The notes beneath the pieces were generated by a model that saw only the letters and a program-made list of their open reading frames with translations, searched no databases and was not told the DNA's origin. DNA of 64,000 nucleotides from Bacillota bacterium (GTDB lineage: Bacteria > Bacillota > Clostridia > Lachnospirales > Lachnospiraceae): positions 62,001 to 126,000 of the forward strand of contig JAEWMB010000018.1 of the NCBI GenBank assembly GCA_023457255.1, given 5' to 3'. Below, piece after piece: positions 1 through 8,747 of this stretch. Both the position numbers and the translations under genes were made by a program. Positions within the stretch are counted from its first letter, which is position 1. Every line of letters starts with the position of its first letter.

Positions 1-2915
1 CAGAGAATTTCATCATCTTGATAAGCTTTTGTCATAGTGCTATCCATTGTAGTCTTACTAAGGAACTTATTATAGTAATCATTTTTTACCTCAGCACCAT
101 AAGAAATTTCTTCAATAGTAGCAGTATTGGTGTATTTTTGTTTGGCTAACCCGGTTATATTGGTTTTATATTCAATCCGGTGCGGCTTATCTTTATGAGC
201 TGCTCCAATTTTAACAGTAAACCCAAGCTCCTCGAATTCCTTCGTAACCGTATAGTCGGTTTCTTTCTCTAGGGTTTTAACATCGGTACGGGTACCGTTG
301 GGATTTACCTTATATTGAATTACCTTTATAGAGCTCTCGTCAAGAACCTGGCCTTCTGAAAATCTATCGGTAACAATAAGTTCGCTTCCGCTTATTGTTC
401 TTCCTTGATGGTTGGCGAGTATCTCCCAGTTAATCTCTCTCTCTTGAAGACTGTATCCGGAACTTTTTTTGTCACCTTGGTTATGGGTAACATAATTCAC
501 ATCATACGAATGTGTAGATTCCACTAAGGATGTTCTAACCGTTTTACCATCCGGTATATAAGTGAAGCCGGCTTTATTATTGTAAACAGCATACCCATTA
601 CTGACAGAAGAAGTATTTTTTTCTATTGCAGGATATGCATCTTGATTAAAACTTGTTTTGTAGTAGATATAATAATCCTGATTCTCAAGGATAATACTTG
701 AATTTAGCAGCAATTTAAATCCCTTCTGATAATTCACATCGGTTTCATCAGGATCACTAATTGTATAATCAGTACCAGGTTCTAATAGAGTTCCATCTTT
801 GCCAACAAACCTCAACGTATCTTTTAAAAAGTACTGTCCTTTGTTTGGAAAGGTATCAAGAATCTCTAACTCTGTAATTCCTTCCTTAATTGGCTTGATT
901 TCAAGCTTCCAGCTCATGGTCTTAGCTTCATAATTCAAGCCATCATAAATTATTTCATCAACTTTTTCCGATGAGGATAAACTACCTGCTTTCAGCTTGG
1001 TAAAATAATTCTTAATGGTTGGAGTAGTATCTTTTTTTATCACCTCTAAATAGCTGTTTCCCGGTCCGCTTCCGGTACCAATTCCTCCACCCGTAAGCCA
1101 TGCTTCATTATTAAATTTACTTCCATACAGTTCCGGATCATGAATCGCAGTTACATATTCCATAATTACCGGTTCACTGATCGTACCAAAATTTATTGTT
1201 AAGTCTGGGTTTATAGCTGTTTCGCCGATGATATCGCCACTGTCAGGAGTTACAATAAAATCTGACAAGTTTTTCTTAACCCCGCCTATGGTAATTTTAA
1301 TACTGTCACGCTTTAACGTTAACCCTTCCGGCAGATTGTCATGCAAAATAGCATTCGTAATGGTATGTTTTCCCTGATTTGCGACTAACTTCCATGAGAT
1401 TTCCTTTGCCGTATAGTTAATGGTAGTTCCCACAGCATCCTTTGTAAGAAGGCTACCTCTGGTTATTTCTACTGAGTTACTTACTTTCTCTGTTATTCCG
1501 CCATCAGCGGTCAATTCCGCTTCATTGGAACAAGTAATTTTAGGAATATACTCCGCAGGGTAATCTATGCTTGCATCAAAGGTTACCCGATATGCTTTCT
1601 TTTCCAGATTCCCCAACTGAATAGGGAAGGTTAAATTATCACTGACTTCTTTTCCATTAAGCTCTTTCAGGCTATTCGTTACTTCACTGCCCCGGCTCCA
1701 GGTTCCACCAACTTTATTTAACTCCCATACTCTAATTGTGCTGCAGTCAACTGTCTGATTGGTAGCTGTAGCTTGAGGATCGTCCAGCCATGCATTGGTA
1801 AGCTTCATTTCAGCCTTATTAATATCAATTACCCATTCTATTTTATTCGAATTTATTCCGTCATACTTTACCGCATTTCCTGATTTTTCAATCAAAGATC
1901 CTCTGGTTAAAGATGGTATTGTCTTGGAAGCAGTTCCTTCTACTACCGCACCATTCTTTAATACTGCATGATTGGTATAACCTAATTTACCATACTCTGT
2001 TATGCCGGTACGATATGTAATACGATATGCCTCTTTAATTTCCCCCAAACTCAGGGAAAAATCCGATACTGCAATTGCAGACCCGGTCGCAGCTATTACA
2101 GAAGCTGTTACATCCTCACCTATGCCTGTTACTGTCCCATTGTAGGAAACTTTTAGCTTCTTTACTTGAATACTATCCGATATCAAAGATAATCCCTCTG
2201 GTATCTGATCAGATGCTATGGCATCCTCTATTACATCTAATTTAGTGTTGATATCCACTGTCCAATCAACATAGGTAGGATTCTCAAGTTCATGAGTCTC
2301 GCTCTTAGCAATATAACTTCCCTTGGTATCAGGGCTTTTTACCATAATCGGAAAACGTAATGCTTCATAACCAAAATCAATTACCTTAGATGCATCTTCT
2401 GCAAACTTAGTCACATCTATTTTAAAATCGAGTATTACCTCACCCTTTCTGTTATCACTATAGTCTCCATCTGTCTTTAAAACATCATTAAACGTTAAGG
2501 TAATACAATTATTAGTATCTATCGAATACGTTCCAATCTCTATATCGTTGGTCGGATCATCGTCCTCCTCGGGATTCATAATCAACTTTCCTGTAACTCC
2601 ACCAACTCGCAGGAAGATATCCGGTATTTGTATTGTTTTCTGATCCCCTGCTGCCAATGGTGCACCGTTAGCAATCTCCCAAGCAAGGAAAAGGGAAATT
2701 CTAGTGTCTTCTTCAATTTCAATTGGCAGATCCCACGGTACCACAGTGCCTTCTTTTTGCATTACAACAGACGTTAAGTAAAAGTCTTCTTCCGCCACAC
2801 CCGCTGCCCTTATTGAGCTGGTATTTCCTAGTATATTACTACTAATCATATTAACCACCAGCATTAAAGCGGACAATAGGCTAAGTTTCCGCTTTGCATG
2901 TTTAAATAAATTCAT
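1..2915 (-). CDS. Large modular cell-surface adhesin (5' part; continues past the left edge)
   Basis: The frame is open from an ATG at 2915, which has a GGAGGT ribosome binding site just upstream, to the left edge, so about 971 residues are present and the C-terminus is missing. Residues 1-38 form a signal peptide (basic MNLFKHAKRKLS, then a hydrophobic stretch). From about residue 215 a unit of 140-160 residues recurs, each beginning with a Trp-containing strand (VDWTVDIN, IEWVIDIN, ISWKLVANQ, MSWKLEIKP, INWEILANHQ at about 215, 357, 507, 667 and 826) and often followed by LPEGL..DSI. This resembles the beta-sandwich collagen-binding modules of Cna/MSCRAMM proteins. Inferred role: an exported adhesin. 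A sortase motif would lie outside the window. The ligand cannot be told from the sequence. Confidence 0.8.
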   Translation of the reverse strand, partial: MNLFKHAKRKLSLLSALMLVVNMISSNILGNTSSIRAAGVAEEDFYLTSVVMQKEGTVVPWDLPIEIEEDTRISLFLAWEIANGAPLAAGDQKTIQIPDIFLRVGGVTGKLIMNPEEDDDPTNDIEIGTYSIDTNNCITLTFNDVLKTDGDYSDNRKGEVILDFKIDVTKFAEDASKVIDFGYEALRFPIMVKSPDTKGSYIAKSETHELENPTYVDWTVDINTKLDVIEDAIASDQIPEGLSLISDSIQVKKLKVSYNGTVTGIGEDVTASVIAATGSAIAVSDFSLSLGEIKEAYRITYRTGITEYGKLGYTNHAVLKNGAVVEGTASKTIPSLTRGSLIEKSGNAVKYDGINSNKIEWVIDINKAEMKLTNAWLDDPQATATNQTVDCSTIRVWELNKVGGTWSRGSEVTNSLKELNGKEVSDNLTFPIQLGNLEKKAYRVTFDASIDYPAEYIPKITCSNEAELTADGGITEKVSNSVEITRGSLLTKDAVGTTINYTAKEISWKLVANQGKHTITNAILHDNLPEGLTLKRDSIKITIGGVKKNLSDFIVTPDSGDIIGETAINPDLTINFGTISEPVIMEYVTAIHDPELYGSKFNNEAWLTGGGIGTGSGPGNSYLEVIKKDTTPTIKNYFTKLKAGSLSSSEKVDEIIYDGLNYEAKTMSWKLEIKPIKEGITELEILDTFPNKGQYFLKDTLRFVGKDGTLLEPGTDYTISDPDETDVNYQKGFKLLLNSSIILENQDYYIYYKTSFNQDAYPAIEKNTSSVSNGYAVYNNKAGFTYIPDGKTVRTSLVESTHSYDVNYVTHNQGDKKSSGYSLQEREINWEILANHQGRTISGSELIVTDRFSEGQVLDESSIKVIQYKVNPNGTRTDVKTLEKETDYTVTKEFEELGFTVKIGAAHKDKPHRIEYKTNITGLAKQKYTNTATIEEISYGAEVKNDYYNKFLSKTTMDSTMTKAYQDDEIL

Positions 2916-3194
2916 ATGTAACCTCCATCTTAATATTAATCATAGTCAGCTAACATAATAACAGGATTCCTTAGCTAAAAAATAACCCTTCTCTGAGGTA
3001 TGATGTCACGAAATTGTTTCCTGATGATCAATCCTGTATCGCAGAAAAGAAGTTCTTCTATAAATGATGTTCCATACATCATATAGCGAATTATGATCTC
3101 AATAAATAGAACAATTGTTCCAACATAGTAAAAATTTGCTGATCCACCTTTCTATGGCTGACATATATATCGGAACCAACGAAACGATCGATAA

Positions 3195-4127
3195 CTAAGC
3201 TAAATTATATCTTCTGAGAAATTCCTCGATACAGCCTTTCGTTAAGCCGCTTTGATATAATAATATCTTAAATTCCTCCAGTTCATAAAGCAGATTGACA
3301 TCCGATTGCCTCTCTTCCAACATCAAGCTGTTAATTCCTTTTTTAAAATACTCACTAGCCTCTTGATATCTTCTAAGATTGTAATTGGAAAAGGATAAGT
3401 AAAAATACACATAGTATAGGTACAGATAAACGCTTAAGGAATACAAATACTGTAGAAATTCCACTCCTTTTTGTATTGCTAATTCGTATTCACCGGAATG
3501 ATAGGCGTTTGATATGGAACAAACTTTTACCGCCATTCTTATATGATTGTACTTATCCATATCCTGTTTGTCACTGAGCATTCTTTCTGCGGTCAATACC
3601 GCTTCTTTCGCACCTGCTAAATCACCCAGAAATTGATTGCAGGCAGATAATAACATATATAAATTTACTGCGTAGTAACTGTTCGCATACTTTACCTCCA
3701 ACTCCTCCAGCAAATTAATTATTTTCTCTTTTCCTTCTTTATACTTTCTCCGCTGAAAAAGAATTAGTGTGAGAAGATTCAATTCGATTTCATATATCCA
3801 AGGTTTTATATTAAAATCAGGATACCGGCTAACCACCTTTGTAATCCTTTCAAGCTCAACGTAGTCATTCTTTCTGCGGCAAATATTAAAATGTCTAATT
3901 GATTCTCGCACAACAATAGGATTATTGCACCCTAAATACTGATAATAGTCAAACAGATCTACCCCAAGCCGTTCACTAATCATACTGATAATGTCTATCG
4001 ACGGGCTCCGCTCTCCCTTTTCTATAAGATAAATATACTTTTCAGTACATAATCCGTCTGCCAGCTCTTTTCGGCTTAACGAAAGCATTTCTCGATATTC
4101 CCTTATTAAGTTTCCAAAATGATTCAC
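3195..4127 (-). CDS. XRE-family regulator with C-terminal TPR-like helices
   Basis: This 310-residue protein begins with a Cro/C1-type helix-turn-helix (about residues 6-60, including SRKELADGLCTEKYIYLIEKG). The remaining 250 residues are helical and rich in Tyr and Leu, with the spacing of tetratricopeptide-like hairpins. This layout is that of the RRNPP group (PlcR, Rgg, NprR) and related cytoplasmic regulators, many of which respond to peptides. It is transcribed away from the ferredoxin-cupin pair, with a 206 bp shared upstream region. It could control that pair, itself or the adjacent adhesin gene. No small pheromone gene was recognised beside it, so peptide sensing is only a possibility. 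Confidence 0.75.
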   Translation of the reverse strand: MNHFGNLIREYREMLSLSRKELADGLCTEKYIYLIEKGERSPSIDIISMISERLGVDLFDYYQYLGCNNPIVVRESIRHFNICRRKNDYVELERITKVVSRYPDFNIKPWIYEIELNLLTLILFQRRKYKEGKEKIINLLEELEVKYANSYYAVNLYMLLSACNQFLGDLAGAKEAVLTAERMLSDKQDMDKYNHIRMAVKVCSISNAYHSGEYELAIQKGVEFLQYLYSLSVYLYLYYVYFYLSFSNYNLRRYQEASEYFKKGINSLMLEERQSDVNLLYELEEFKILLYQSGLTKGCIEEFLRRYNLA

Positions 4128-4286
4128 TATACTCCCTCCCTTCCTTATATCCTGTGTTAAGCAATAGCCTCCTTACCGCTTTTAGATAAATGAGTAATAG
4201 AAAAAGTTTGATTTTATCCAAAGAAAATAGAAATGTATTTTCAATAATTTTTTTGTTGTTTTTCCAACTGAAATTTCTTCCGTATC

Positions 4287-4295
4287 TGCTATAAT
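4287..4295 (+). promoter_or_regulatory. Extended -10 promoter for the ferredoxin-cupin pair
   Basis: TGCTATAAT matches an extended -10 element (TGnTATAAT) 38 bp before the ferredoxin start codon. No good -35 hexamer lies at the usual distance, consistent with an extended -10 promoter or one that needs an activator such as the divergent XRE regulator. Confidence 0.55.
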
Positions 4296-4333
4296 ATAAA
4301 TAAAAAAGGAAATAATAGCAAGGAGGAAATAAT

Positions 4334-4519
4334 ATGAAAGCTTTTATTAATGAGGATTGTATCGGCTGTGGTCTCTGTGCAGACAGCTGCCCCGACGTGT
4401 TTCATATGACGGAGGAAGGGCTTGCTAAGGCGATTGAAGAAGAGGTTGCAGCAAATTTAGAGGCGGATGTTTTAGAAGCAGCGGATAACTGTCCGGTCGG
4501 AGCAATCGAAACCAATTAA
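4334..4519 (+). CDS. Small [4Fe-4S] ferredoxin
   Basis: This 61-residue acidic protein has an N-terminal CIGCGLCADSC motif (Cys 9, 12, 15 and 19) and a single C-terminal Cys in the NCPVGAI sequence. That is the pattern of monocluster clostridial ferredoxins, where the first three Cys plus the distal Cys-Pro bind one [4Fe-4S] cluster. It is a cytoplasmic low-potential electron carrier. The start ATG follows an AGGAGG ribosome binding site. It lies 14 bp upstream of a cupin gene and is probably cotranscribed with it. No partner oxidoreductase is adjacent, so the electron donor and acceptor are unknown. Confidence 0.9.
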   Translation: MKAFINEDCIGCGLCADSCPDVFHMTEEGLAKAIEEEVAANLEADVLEAADNCPVGAIETN

Positions 4520-4533
4520 AGGAGGAACATAGT

Positions 4534-4872
4534 ATGAGTGTTTATATAAAGAATTTTCCTCATGAAACAGTAAGCAAACTTACCGATGAGGTAACAATAC
4601 AGCCGGGTCAAATTGTAAGCAAAACCCTTGCTCAGAATTCTGCAATTAGTATAACCCTATTTGGATTTGCAAAAGACGAAGAAATCAGTGCACATGATTC
4701 TAGCGGTGATGCTATGGTAACTGTTCTTGAGGGTGTTGGCCAGTTTACTATTGATGGTACAGTATATATAGTGAATGCCGGCGAGACACTAATAATGCCT
4801 GCAAAAAAGCCACACTCCGTCTATGCAAAAGAAGCTTTTAAAATGCTTTTGACCGTAGTTTTTCCTGGTTAA
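4534..4872 (+). CDS. Small cupin-domain protein
   Basis: This 112-residue single-domain protein has a cupin fold signature: a first motif around GDAMVTVLEGVGQFTIDG and a second around GETLIMPAKKPHSVYA, with a conserved His near residue 94. The metal-binding residues are incomplete compared with canonical cupins, since the first motif lacks HxH. It may therefore bind a small ligand rather than catalyse metal chemistry. GGAGGAACATAGT precedes the ATG. It follows the ferredoxin gene by 14 bp and is terminated by hairpins downstream. Small cupins of this kind are common in anaerobic Firmicutes and mostly lack an assigned function. Confidence 0.8.
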   Translation: MSVYIKNFPHETVSKLTDEVTIQPGQIVSKTLAQNSAISITLFGFAKDEEISAHDSSGDAMVTVLEGVGQFTIDGTVYIVNAGETLIMPAKKPHSVYAKEAFKMLLTVVFPG

Positions 4873-4971
4873 GAAACACTGGAATTATTGTGGATATAAC
4901 TATTTATGTATAAGATAAAAAACTTAGCAGATAACATTAAATTCTTATATTTTATCCCTCACTAAGAAGGG

Positions 4972-5020
4972 CGCGTCGCAAAATAACTTTTTAAGTTAGA
5001 ATGCGACGCGTTCTTTCTGT
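4972..5020 (+). terminator. Rho-independent terminator after the cupin gene
   Basis: CGCGTCGCA and TGCGACGCG form a perfect 9 bp outer stem, continued inside by TAACTT/AAGTTA, and followed by TTCTTTCT. It lies 100 bp past the cupin stop codon. Confidence 0.7.
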
Positions 5021-5036
5021 TATTAGGGCAAAAAAT

Positions 5037-5085
5037 AACTGAAGGTTTCGAGGGTTCCCTCATTTCCTTCAGTTTTCTCTTTTTG
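5037..5085 (+). terminator. Second terminator-like hairpin
   Basis: AACTGAAGG and CCTTCAGTT form a 9 bp stem with a GAGGG/CCCTC inner stem, followed by TTTCTCTTTTT. It sits just past the first hairpin and beside the transposase remnant, so it could be a leftover end of that element rather than a working terminator. Confidence 0.55.
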
Positions 5086-5122
5086 GGCGTACTTTAATAC
5101 CACTGTAGATTTTTCAGTGATT

Positions 5123-5254
5123 TTAGGATATTTCTTTCAATGGGTGCAGATGTTGTCCACACCTTTCAGACTGTATTTTCGAGTGTAGCTTGTTGATGTT
5201 ATATCCAAAACACAACAGAATAAACTCGGTTGTTACACACATGGCATAATTTAA
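5123..5254 (-). pseudogene. Transposase C-terminal remnant (IS1182-like)
   Basis: A short minus-strand frame ends at 5123 and reads TTEFILLCFGYNINKLHSK followed by a few more residues to a stop. This strongly resembles the extreme C-terminus of IS1182-family DDE transposases, where (V)TTEF-LLCFGYNINKLH-KIQ is typical. A stop codon lies four codons before the Met at 5242, and nothing recognisable as the rest of the transposase is found upstream. It is a decayed scar of an insertion sequence. The family assignment comes from recall of the motif and was not checked by search. Confidence 0.65.
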
Positions 5255-5524
5255 TTAATATAGGAAACAGGCCATTGAAATTATATTCGATTTATGCGCC
5301 TCCAGAACACCCCTTCGGTACAATTCATGAAACAAAAGAAATTGCAGAAGAAGCGGAAGGGCATTAACATATTAAACCCATGGCAATAGAAATTTGATAA
5401 TAACAAAAACCGGGAGCTTCATTTGCTGAAACCTCCGGCTCTCTCGGTACCCTTGTTTTGACTCTGCACAGCACAAGTCTATCCAATATTTTATCAAAAG
5501 TCTGGAGTGTTTTAGAAATTCCTT
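5255..5524. other. Intergenic stretch with no recognisable gene
   Basis: This stretch lies between the transposase tail and the SPL/ClbS pseudogene. Short frames exist, such as an open plus-strand run around 5262-5328, but none resembles a known protein or has a ribosome binding site. It is probably residue of the same decayed mobile region. Confidence 0.4.
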
Positions 5525-6087
5525 CTAATTCTGATCCGTATATAACGGCACTCTATACCAATACGCCTTGATATGAGCTTTAATCTTTTTCATTGCCCAA
5601 TCGTAATGACTTGACGTTGCAGAAACGCAGTACGCCCCAAGAGTTGAAGTGCCTGTCCAAGAGAAATGTTTACTTTCAAATAATTCTTCATTTGAAAAAT
5701 GCTCAATCATATCCATCACTTTTTTGTGGCTGGCATAAAGCATTTCTTTTGAATCCCCATAGGGGGTAGATTTCGTCTGTATCGCTAATCCGAATCCGTA
5801 CTTTTCAATCAATGACAGGCATTGCCGGGTAACTTGCAATTCGTTTTCAAGATGAATATATGGATCACTCATTGCTCCTGTACCAATCATGCAGGGCTTT
5901 CTTTTACGGTGTAACTGCGATTCTAAAAGCGAAGACGCGTTGCGCTTGACCTCTATATCCTCAAAGTCATGTTTCATTGATAACAAACGCTTCGGCTGTC
6001 GCAGTAGATACAGCCATGCGTACAACCGCGATAAAGATTCATTCCGTTTTGGGGAGAAAGTATGGTTTTATAATCTGCATAATGCAA
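5525..6087 (-). pseudogene. Frameshifted SPL-type radical SAM gene fused to a ClbS/DfsB tail
   Basis: A TTG at 6087, preceded by GAGGAGGGAATTATTA, opens a frame reading HYADYKTILSPQNGMNLYRG and then CTHGCIYCDSRSVCYQ. This is the start of a spore-photolyase-like (SPL) radical SAM protein with its CxxxCxxC iron-sulfur motif. The frame hits TGA immediately after CYQ. The next part (KHDFEDIEVK through GTGAMSDPY to about residue AIQTKST) continues in another frame, as if one base were deleted near 5985. At about 5764 the SPL similarity stops and the frame runs directly into a ClbS/DfsB (DinB-like four-helix) C-terminus containing HFSWTGTSTLGAYCVSATSS. Both parent genes are incomplete. Inferred: a deletion fused two neighbouring genes and a frameshift inactivated the first. 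Confidence 0.75.
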
Positions 6088-6138
6088 TAATAATTCCCTC
6101 CTCGCTGGGTGCTAATTGCTTTACTTTTATTATACCAT

Positions 6139-6168
6139 CAAAACATGACAACAGGAAGTCATGTTTTG
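6139..6168. promoter_or_regulatory. Perfect inverted repeat, probable operator
   Basis: CAAAACATGAC and GTCATGTTTTG are perfect 11 bp arms around the 8 bp spacer AACAGGAA. It lies about 50 bp upstream of the SPL pseudogene start. It looks like the binding site of a dimeric repressor, which was not identified. Confidence 0.5.
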
Positions 6169-6321
6169 AAAAATCTATTCTGTGTGGAAGTGAAAACATA
6201 CAGCGACGTATTTTTCGATATGCTTCAAGAAGTATTTACCGAAGTAACGGGCATGAAAACCTCTTTATAACTTCAAAGAGTCAATAAAGAACGGTTGCAT
6301 CTTTCCACGATACAATCCTAT

Positions 6322-6360
6322 AAAAAGCAAAAAGGCCGCCTTTCGAGGCGGCTTGATTTT
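6322..6360 (-). terminator. Bidirectional rho-independent terminator
   Basis: GCCGCC-TTTCGA-GGCGGC forms a tight GC stem-loop. On the minus strand it is followed by CTTTTTGCTTTTT, placing it 50 bp past the end of the AraC-GyrI gene. On the plus strand it is followed by TTGATTTTT. Confidence 0.8.
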
Positions 6361-6410
6361 TACCCTAAAATACGAAATAGGATGGTACTCCAAATATTAA
6401 TTATACGTTA

Positions 6411-7319
6411 TCAGCACTTTTCTGATGTAGGCATCCACAATTCCATATAACTACCTTCGGGTGAACTGTCGTAGTACATTTCAGGAGAATAAACATCCAT
6501 AGTCAATCCATGTTTTTCAAGCCAAAGTCCGCTATATTTTACCGCTTTATTGATGGCTACGGTTACGAGTTGTTCAAAATTTTCTGCTTCAAATCCGCAA
6601 ACAATATATTCTCTGGCAGGAAGCTCCCATTTAACAAAGCGGCTATCTTCTGTTCCCAGCTCTACTTCCGCACCGGCAAAGTAAGTAAAATAACCTTCTG
6701 GTACATCGCCAAGATAAGCGACTCCCAGCTCGCGCCCTCCCTTTATCCGAGGAATAAGCTGTTTTTCTTGGTGGAATTTTTCCCATACTTGACCGGGCAT
6801 ATCTACACCCGGTGCTTCGCCAAGCGGCATTTGCCCCTCAATAGGGATGATACCCGTCACGCCCATAAAGAAAATTGGTTGCAGGATTGTTTTACGGTTA
6901 AACTCCAACACAAGTCCATCACTGATAAGCGGGACACCTTCGTCGATCATTGTGTAGTTAAGCAATAAATCGGGCTTATCAAACTGATTAAGCATTACCG
7001 GTTGTTCGCGATATTCTTCCGGCGTCATTTTATAGGCTTCTTTGAATGCCCGTGTAAATGTTTCGTGGCTTCCAAAGCCGCAATCCAGCGCAATATCTAA
7101 AATACGGCGCTGTTTATCGGCAAGCGACTCACAGGCGCAAGCTAATCGGCGCAGTTTAATGTATTCGCGGACTGGTTTTTTTACAAGACGAGAGAATAAC
7201 CTTTGATAATAAAAAAGAGATAATGCTGCTTCTTTTGCAAGCTGTTCAATGTCAATTTCTTCACTGATATTTGTTTCAATAAAATTCAGTGTTTTTTGTA
7301 TGGATTCCCATGCGTGCAT
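6411..7319 (-). CDS. AraC-family regulator with GyrI-like ligand-binding domain
   Basis: Residues 1-105 form the two helix-turn-helix motifs of AraC/XylS proteins (IDIEQLAKEAALSLFYYQRL and ILDIALDCGFGSHETFTRAF), followed by the PEEYR tail of that domain. The remaining 190 residues are a GyrI-like (SOUL/effector-binding) domain of the type that binds hydrophobic drugs or small cations. This N-terminal DNA-binding, C-terminal GyrI order is the Rob/MarA-like and YdeE-like arrangement. The ATG at 7319 is chosen because AAAGGAGGTGCATATC precedes it with correct spacing; a GTG three codons earlier overlaps the Shine-Dalgarno sequence. A strong terminator follows. It probably regulates a drug or stress response; no intact target is adjacent. 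Confidence 0.85.
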   Translation of the reverse strand: MHAWESIQKTLNFIETNISEEIDIEQLAKEAALSLFYYQRLFSRLVKKPVREYIKLRRLACACESLADKQRRILDIALDCGFGSHETFTRAFKEAYKMTPEEYREQPVMLNQFDKPDLLLNYTMIDEGVPLISDGLVLEFNRKTILQPIFFMGVTGIIPIEGQMPLGEAPGVDMPGQVWEKFHQEKQLIPRIKGGRELGVAYLGDVPEGYFTYFAGAEVELGTEDSRFVKWELPAREYIVCGFEAENFEQLVTVAINKAVKYSGLWLEKHGLTMDVYSPEMYYDSSPEGSYMELWMPTSEKC

Positions 7320-7478
7320 GATATGCACCTCCTTTATAATAGATAGTATATCATTACTACGGGTTGCTCGCTTGACCTGCTCTGCTCTTATATTAAAAAT
7401 ATTATTTCAATGGTCGCAAATTCAAAAGGCGGTTGCACCTTTTCACGATAAGGGCTAATAGGAACTTTTGAACTATGC

Positions 7479-7940
7479 TCATTTTGGAATGGATAGCCAT
7501 ATCGAAAATAATGCTGAAATCCATTCCGATGTTTTGCGCCTCGTTTCAAACCCGGCATACCCCTGATAATTATAAATATAATCTATTTTCCACTGACCTG
7601 CCAGTTTTTGCTTTTCCTGCAGAAGCCGCAACAGGGGTGTGCAATTTTGTTCTGCCGTAAGCTGCCTTTTACTTGCAATATAGGTTAAGTCAGTTAGAGA
7701 AAGCGCATAGCTCTGCGGGAACATTATATCTGTAATATGAGCGCTGATGGGTTTGCCATCCGATAGCCACTGAAACATATTGTGCCGAAGCATAAAATCC
7801 AAATAAATAATATAGCTGCACACTATTGTTATGAACCATAAAACAGTCCCCTGTTTCCAATTTTCTTTGAAGGCCTTAAAAAATGATTTCGTTATATAAC
7901 CTTCTTCTCTTGCCATCTTTAACGCTACCAACAAAGGCAA
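7479..7940 (-). pseudogene. Chimeric fragment: YesL (DUF624)-like piece joined to an unrecognised tail
   Basis: The frame opens with a TTG at 7940 without a good ribosome binding site. Residues 1-50 (KMAREEGYITKSFFKAFKEN, then a hydrophobic segment) match the internal region of YesL/DUF624 membrane proteins, whose first 50 residues are missing here. After YLDF (about residue 48) the similarity ends. The rest (containing ISAHITDIMFPQSYALSLTD and KWKIDYIYNYQGYAGF-like sequence) is soluble in character and was not recognised. The join of a truncated membrane protein to an unrelated tail, inside a stretch of other broken genes, argues that this is the scar of a deletion rather than a working gene. 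Confidence 0.5.
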
Positions 7941-7946
7941 AATTGC

Positions 7947-8315
7947 ATTCTAAAACTTCTATCAAATACTCAAATTACAACCAGGCAAAAAAGAATAATT
8001 TCAAAAGCTAAGGATTTATTAAGCAGTAACTTACATGTGAACTATACGGAACATGATATCGCTGATATCTTATGTGTTGGATACGAAATTTTTCGTAAAA
8101 CCTTTAAGAAAGAGGTCGGAATTTCTCCCATGCTATATCGCAATCAACAGCGTATGTTTGCAGCAAAAACGATGTTACTTAATGAACTTCCAATTGCGGA
8201 AGTTGGAGAAAGACTTGGTTATGCCGATGCATTTACTTTTTCCAAGCAATTTAAAAAACACTGTGGAATCTCTCCCAGTGTTTATAAAAAGGAGTACACC
8301 AGACAATTACTTTAA
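7947..8315 (+). pseudogene. AraC-type DNA-binding domain, truncated
   Basis: The plus-strand frame is open from at least 7947, with a possible GTG start at 8037 that lacks a clear ribosome binding site. It encodes the two helix-turn-helix units of an AraC/XylS domain (ADILCVGYEIFRKTFKKEVG and IAEVGERLGYADAFTFSKQF, ending CGISPSVYKKEY). The N-terminal sensor domain expected of a full regulator is absent, and no start with good translation signals lies upstream. It is most likely the 3' end of a regulator gene whose 5' end was lost. A very strong terminator follows at 8345. A functional short DNA-binding protein cannot be excluded. Confidence 0.55.
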
Positions 8316-8344
8316 TTTAGAGCCTGATCTAACTATATAAACTT

Positions 8345-8370
8345 AGAAGGAGGGGTATCCCCCTCCTTCT
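8345..8370 (+). terminator. Rho-independent terminator
   Basis: AGAAGGAGGGG-TAT-CCCCCTCCTTCT gives an 11 bp nearly perfect GC-rich stem just past the AraC fragment. A clean T-tract is lacking on either side, but the stem is strong. Confidence 0.65.
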
Positions 8371-8417
8371 GCTATTGTGGTTACTATTTCTTTCCTACTA
8401 TTTTTATACGTTTCTTT

Positions 8418-8699
8418 CTATCTAAGTTCTTTTTCTATTTTAGTTAACTGAGCTTCCGTATTTTCTTCAAGAAATTGAATTACCTTCTCAATCACACTAT
8501 CGGCTAAAGATGCCGTTTGCGTAATGCAAGCCACTCCTAATACCATCGTTTGATGAACATCTTGCTCCTCCATCTCCACCACAGAGATATTAAACTGATT
8601 TCTAAGCTTCGCACATAAGCTCTTTACAATCATTCGTTTTTCTTTTAAAGAATGTATCCAAGGCGCATATAAAGTTATTTTTACAGTTCCTATAAACAT
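8418..8699 (-). CDS. DUF503 family protein (YlxP-like)
   Basis: This 93-residue protein starts MFIGTVKITLYAPWIHSLKE, followed by KRMIVKSLCAKLRNQFNISV. That is the signature of the DUF503 (YlxP) family of small ferredoxin-like-fold proteins. Members often sit near ribosome maturation genes such as rbfA, and their biochemical role is not established. Here it is isolated, 48 bp after the epimerase-like gene on the same strand, so it may be cotranscribed with that gene. Length is normal for the family. Confidence 0.85.
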   Translation of the reverse strand: MFIGTVKITLYAPWIHSLKEKRMIVKSLCAKLRNQFNISVVEMEEQDVHQTMVLGVACITQTASLADSVIEKVIQFLEENTEAQLTKIEKELR

Positions 8700-8747
8700 A
8701 TCACTATCTCCTATTATCTGATATTCCTCTTATGGTTTACCAACTAT

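Noticed and set aside
6144..6272. A 42-codon plus-strand frame (MTTGSHVLKNLF...) starting inside the inverted repeat
   Set aside because: Its start lies within a palindrome, there is no ribosome binding site, and the product resembles nothing known.
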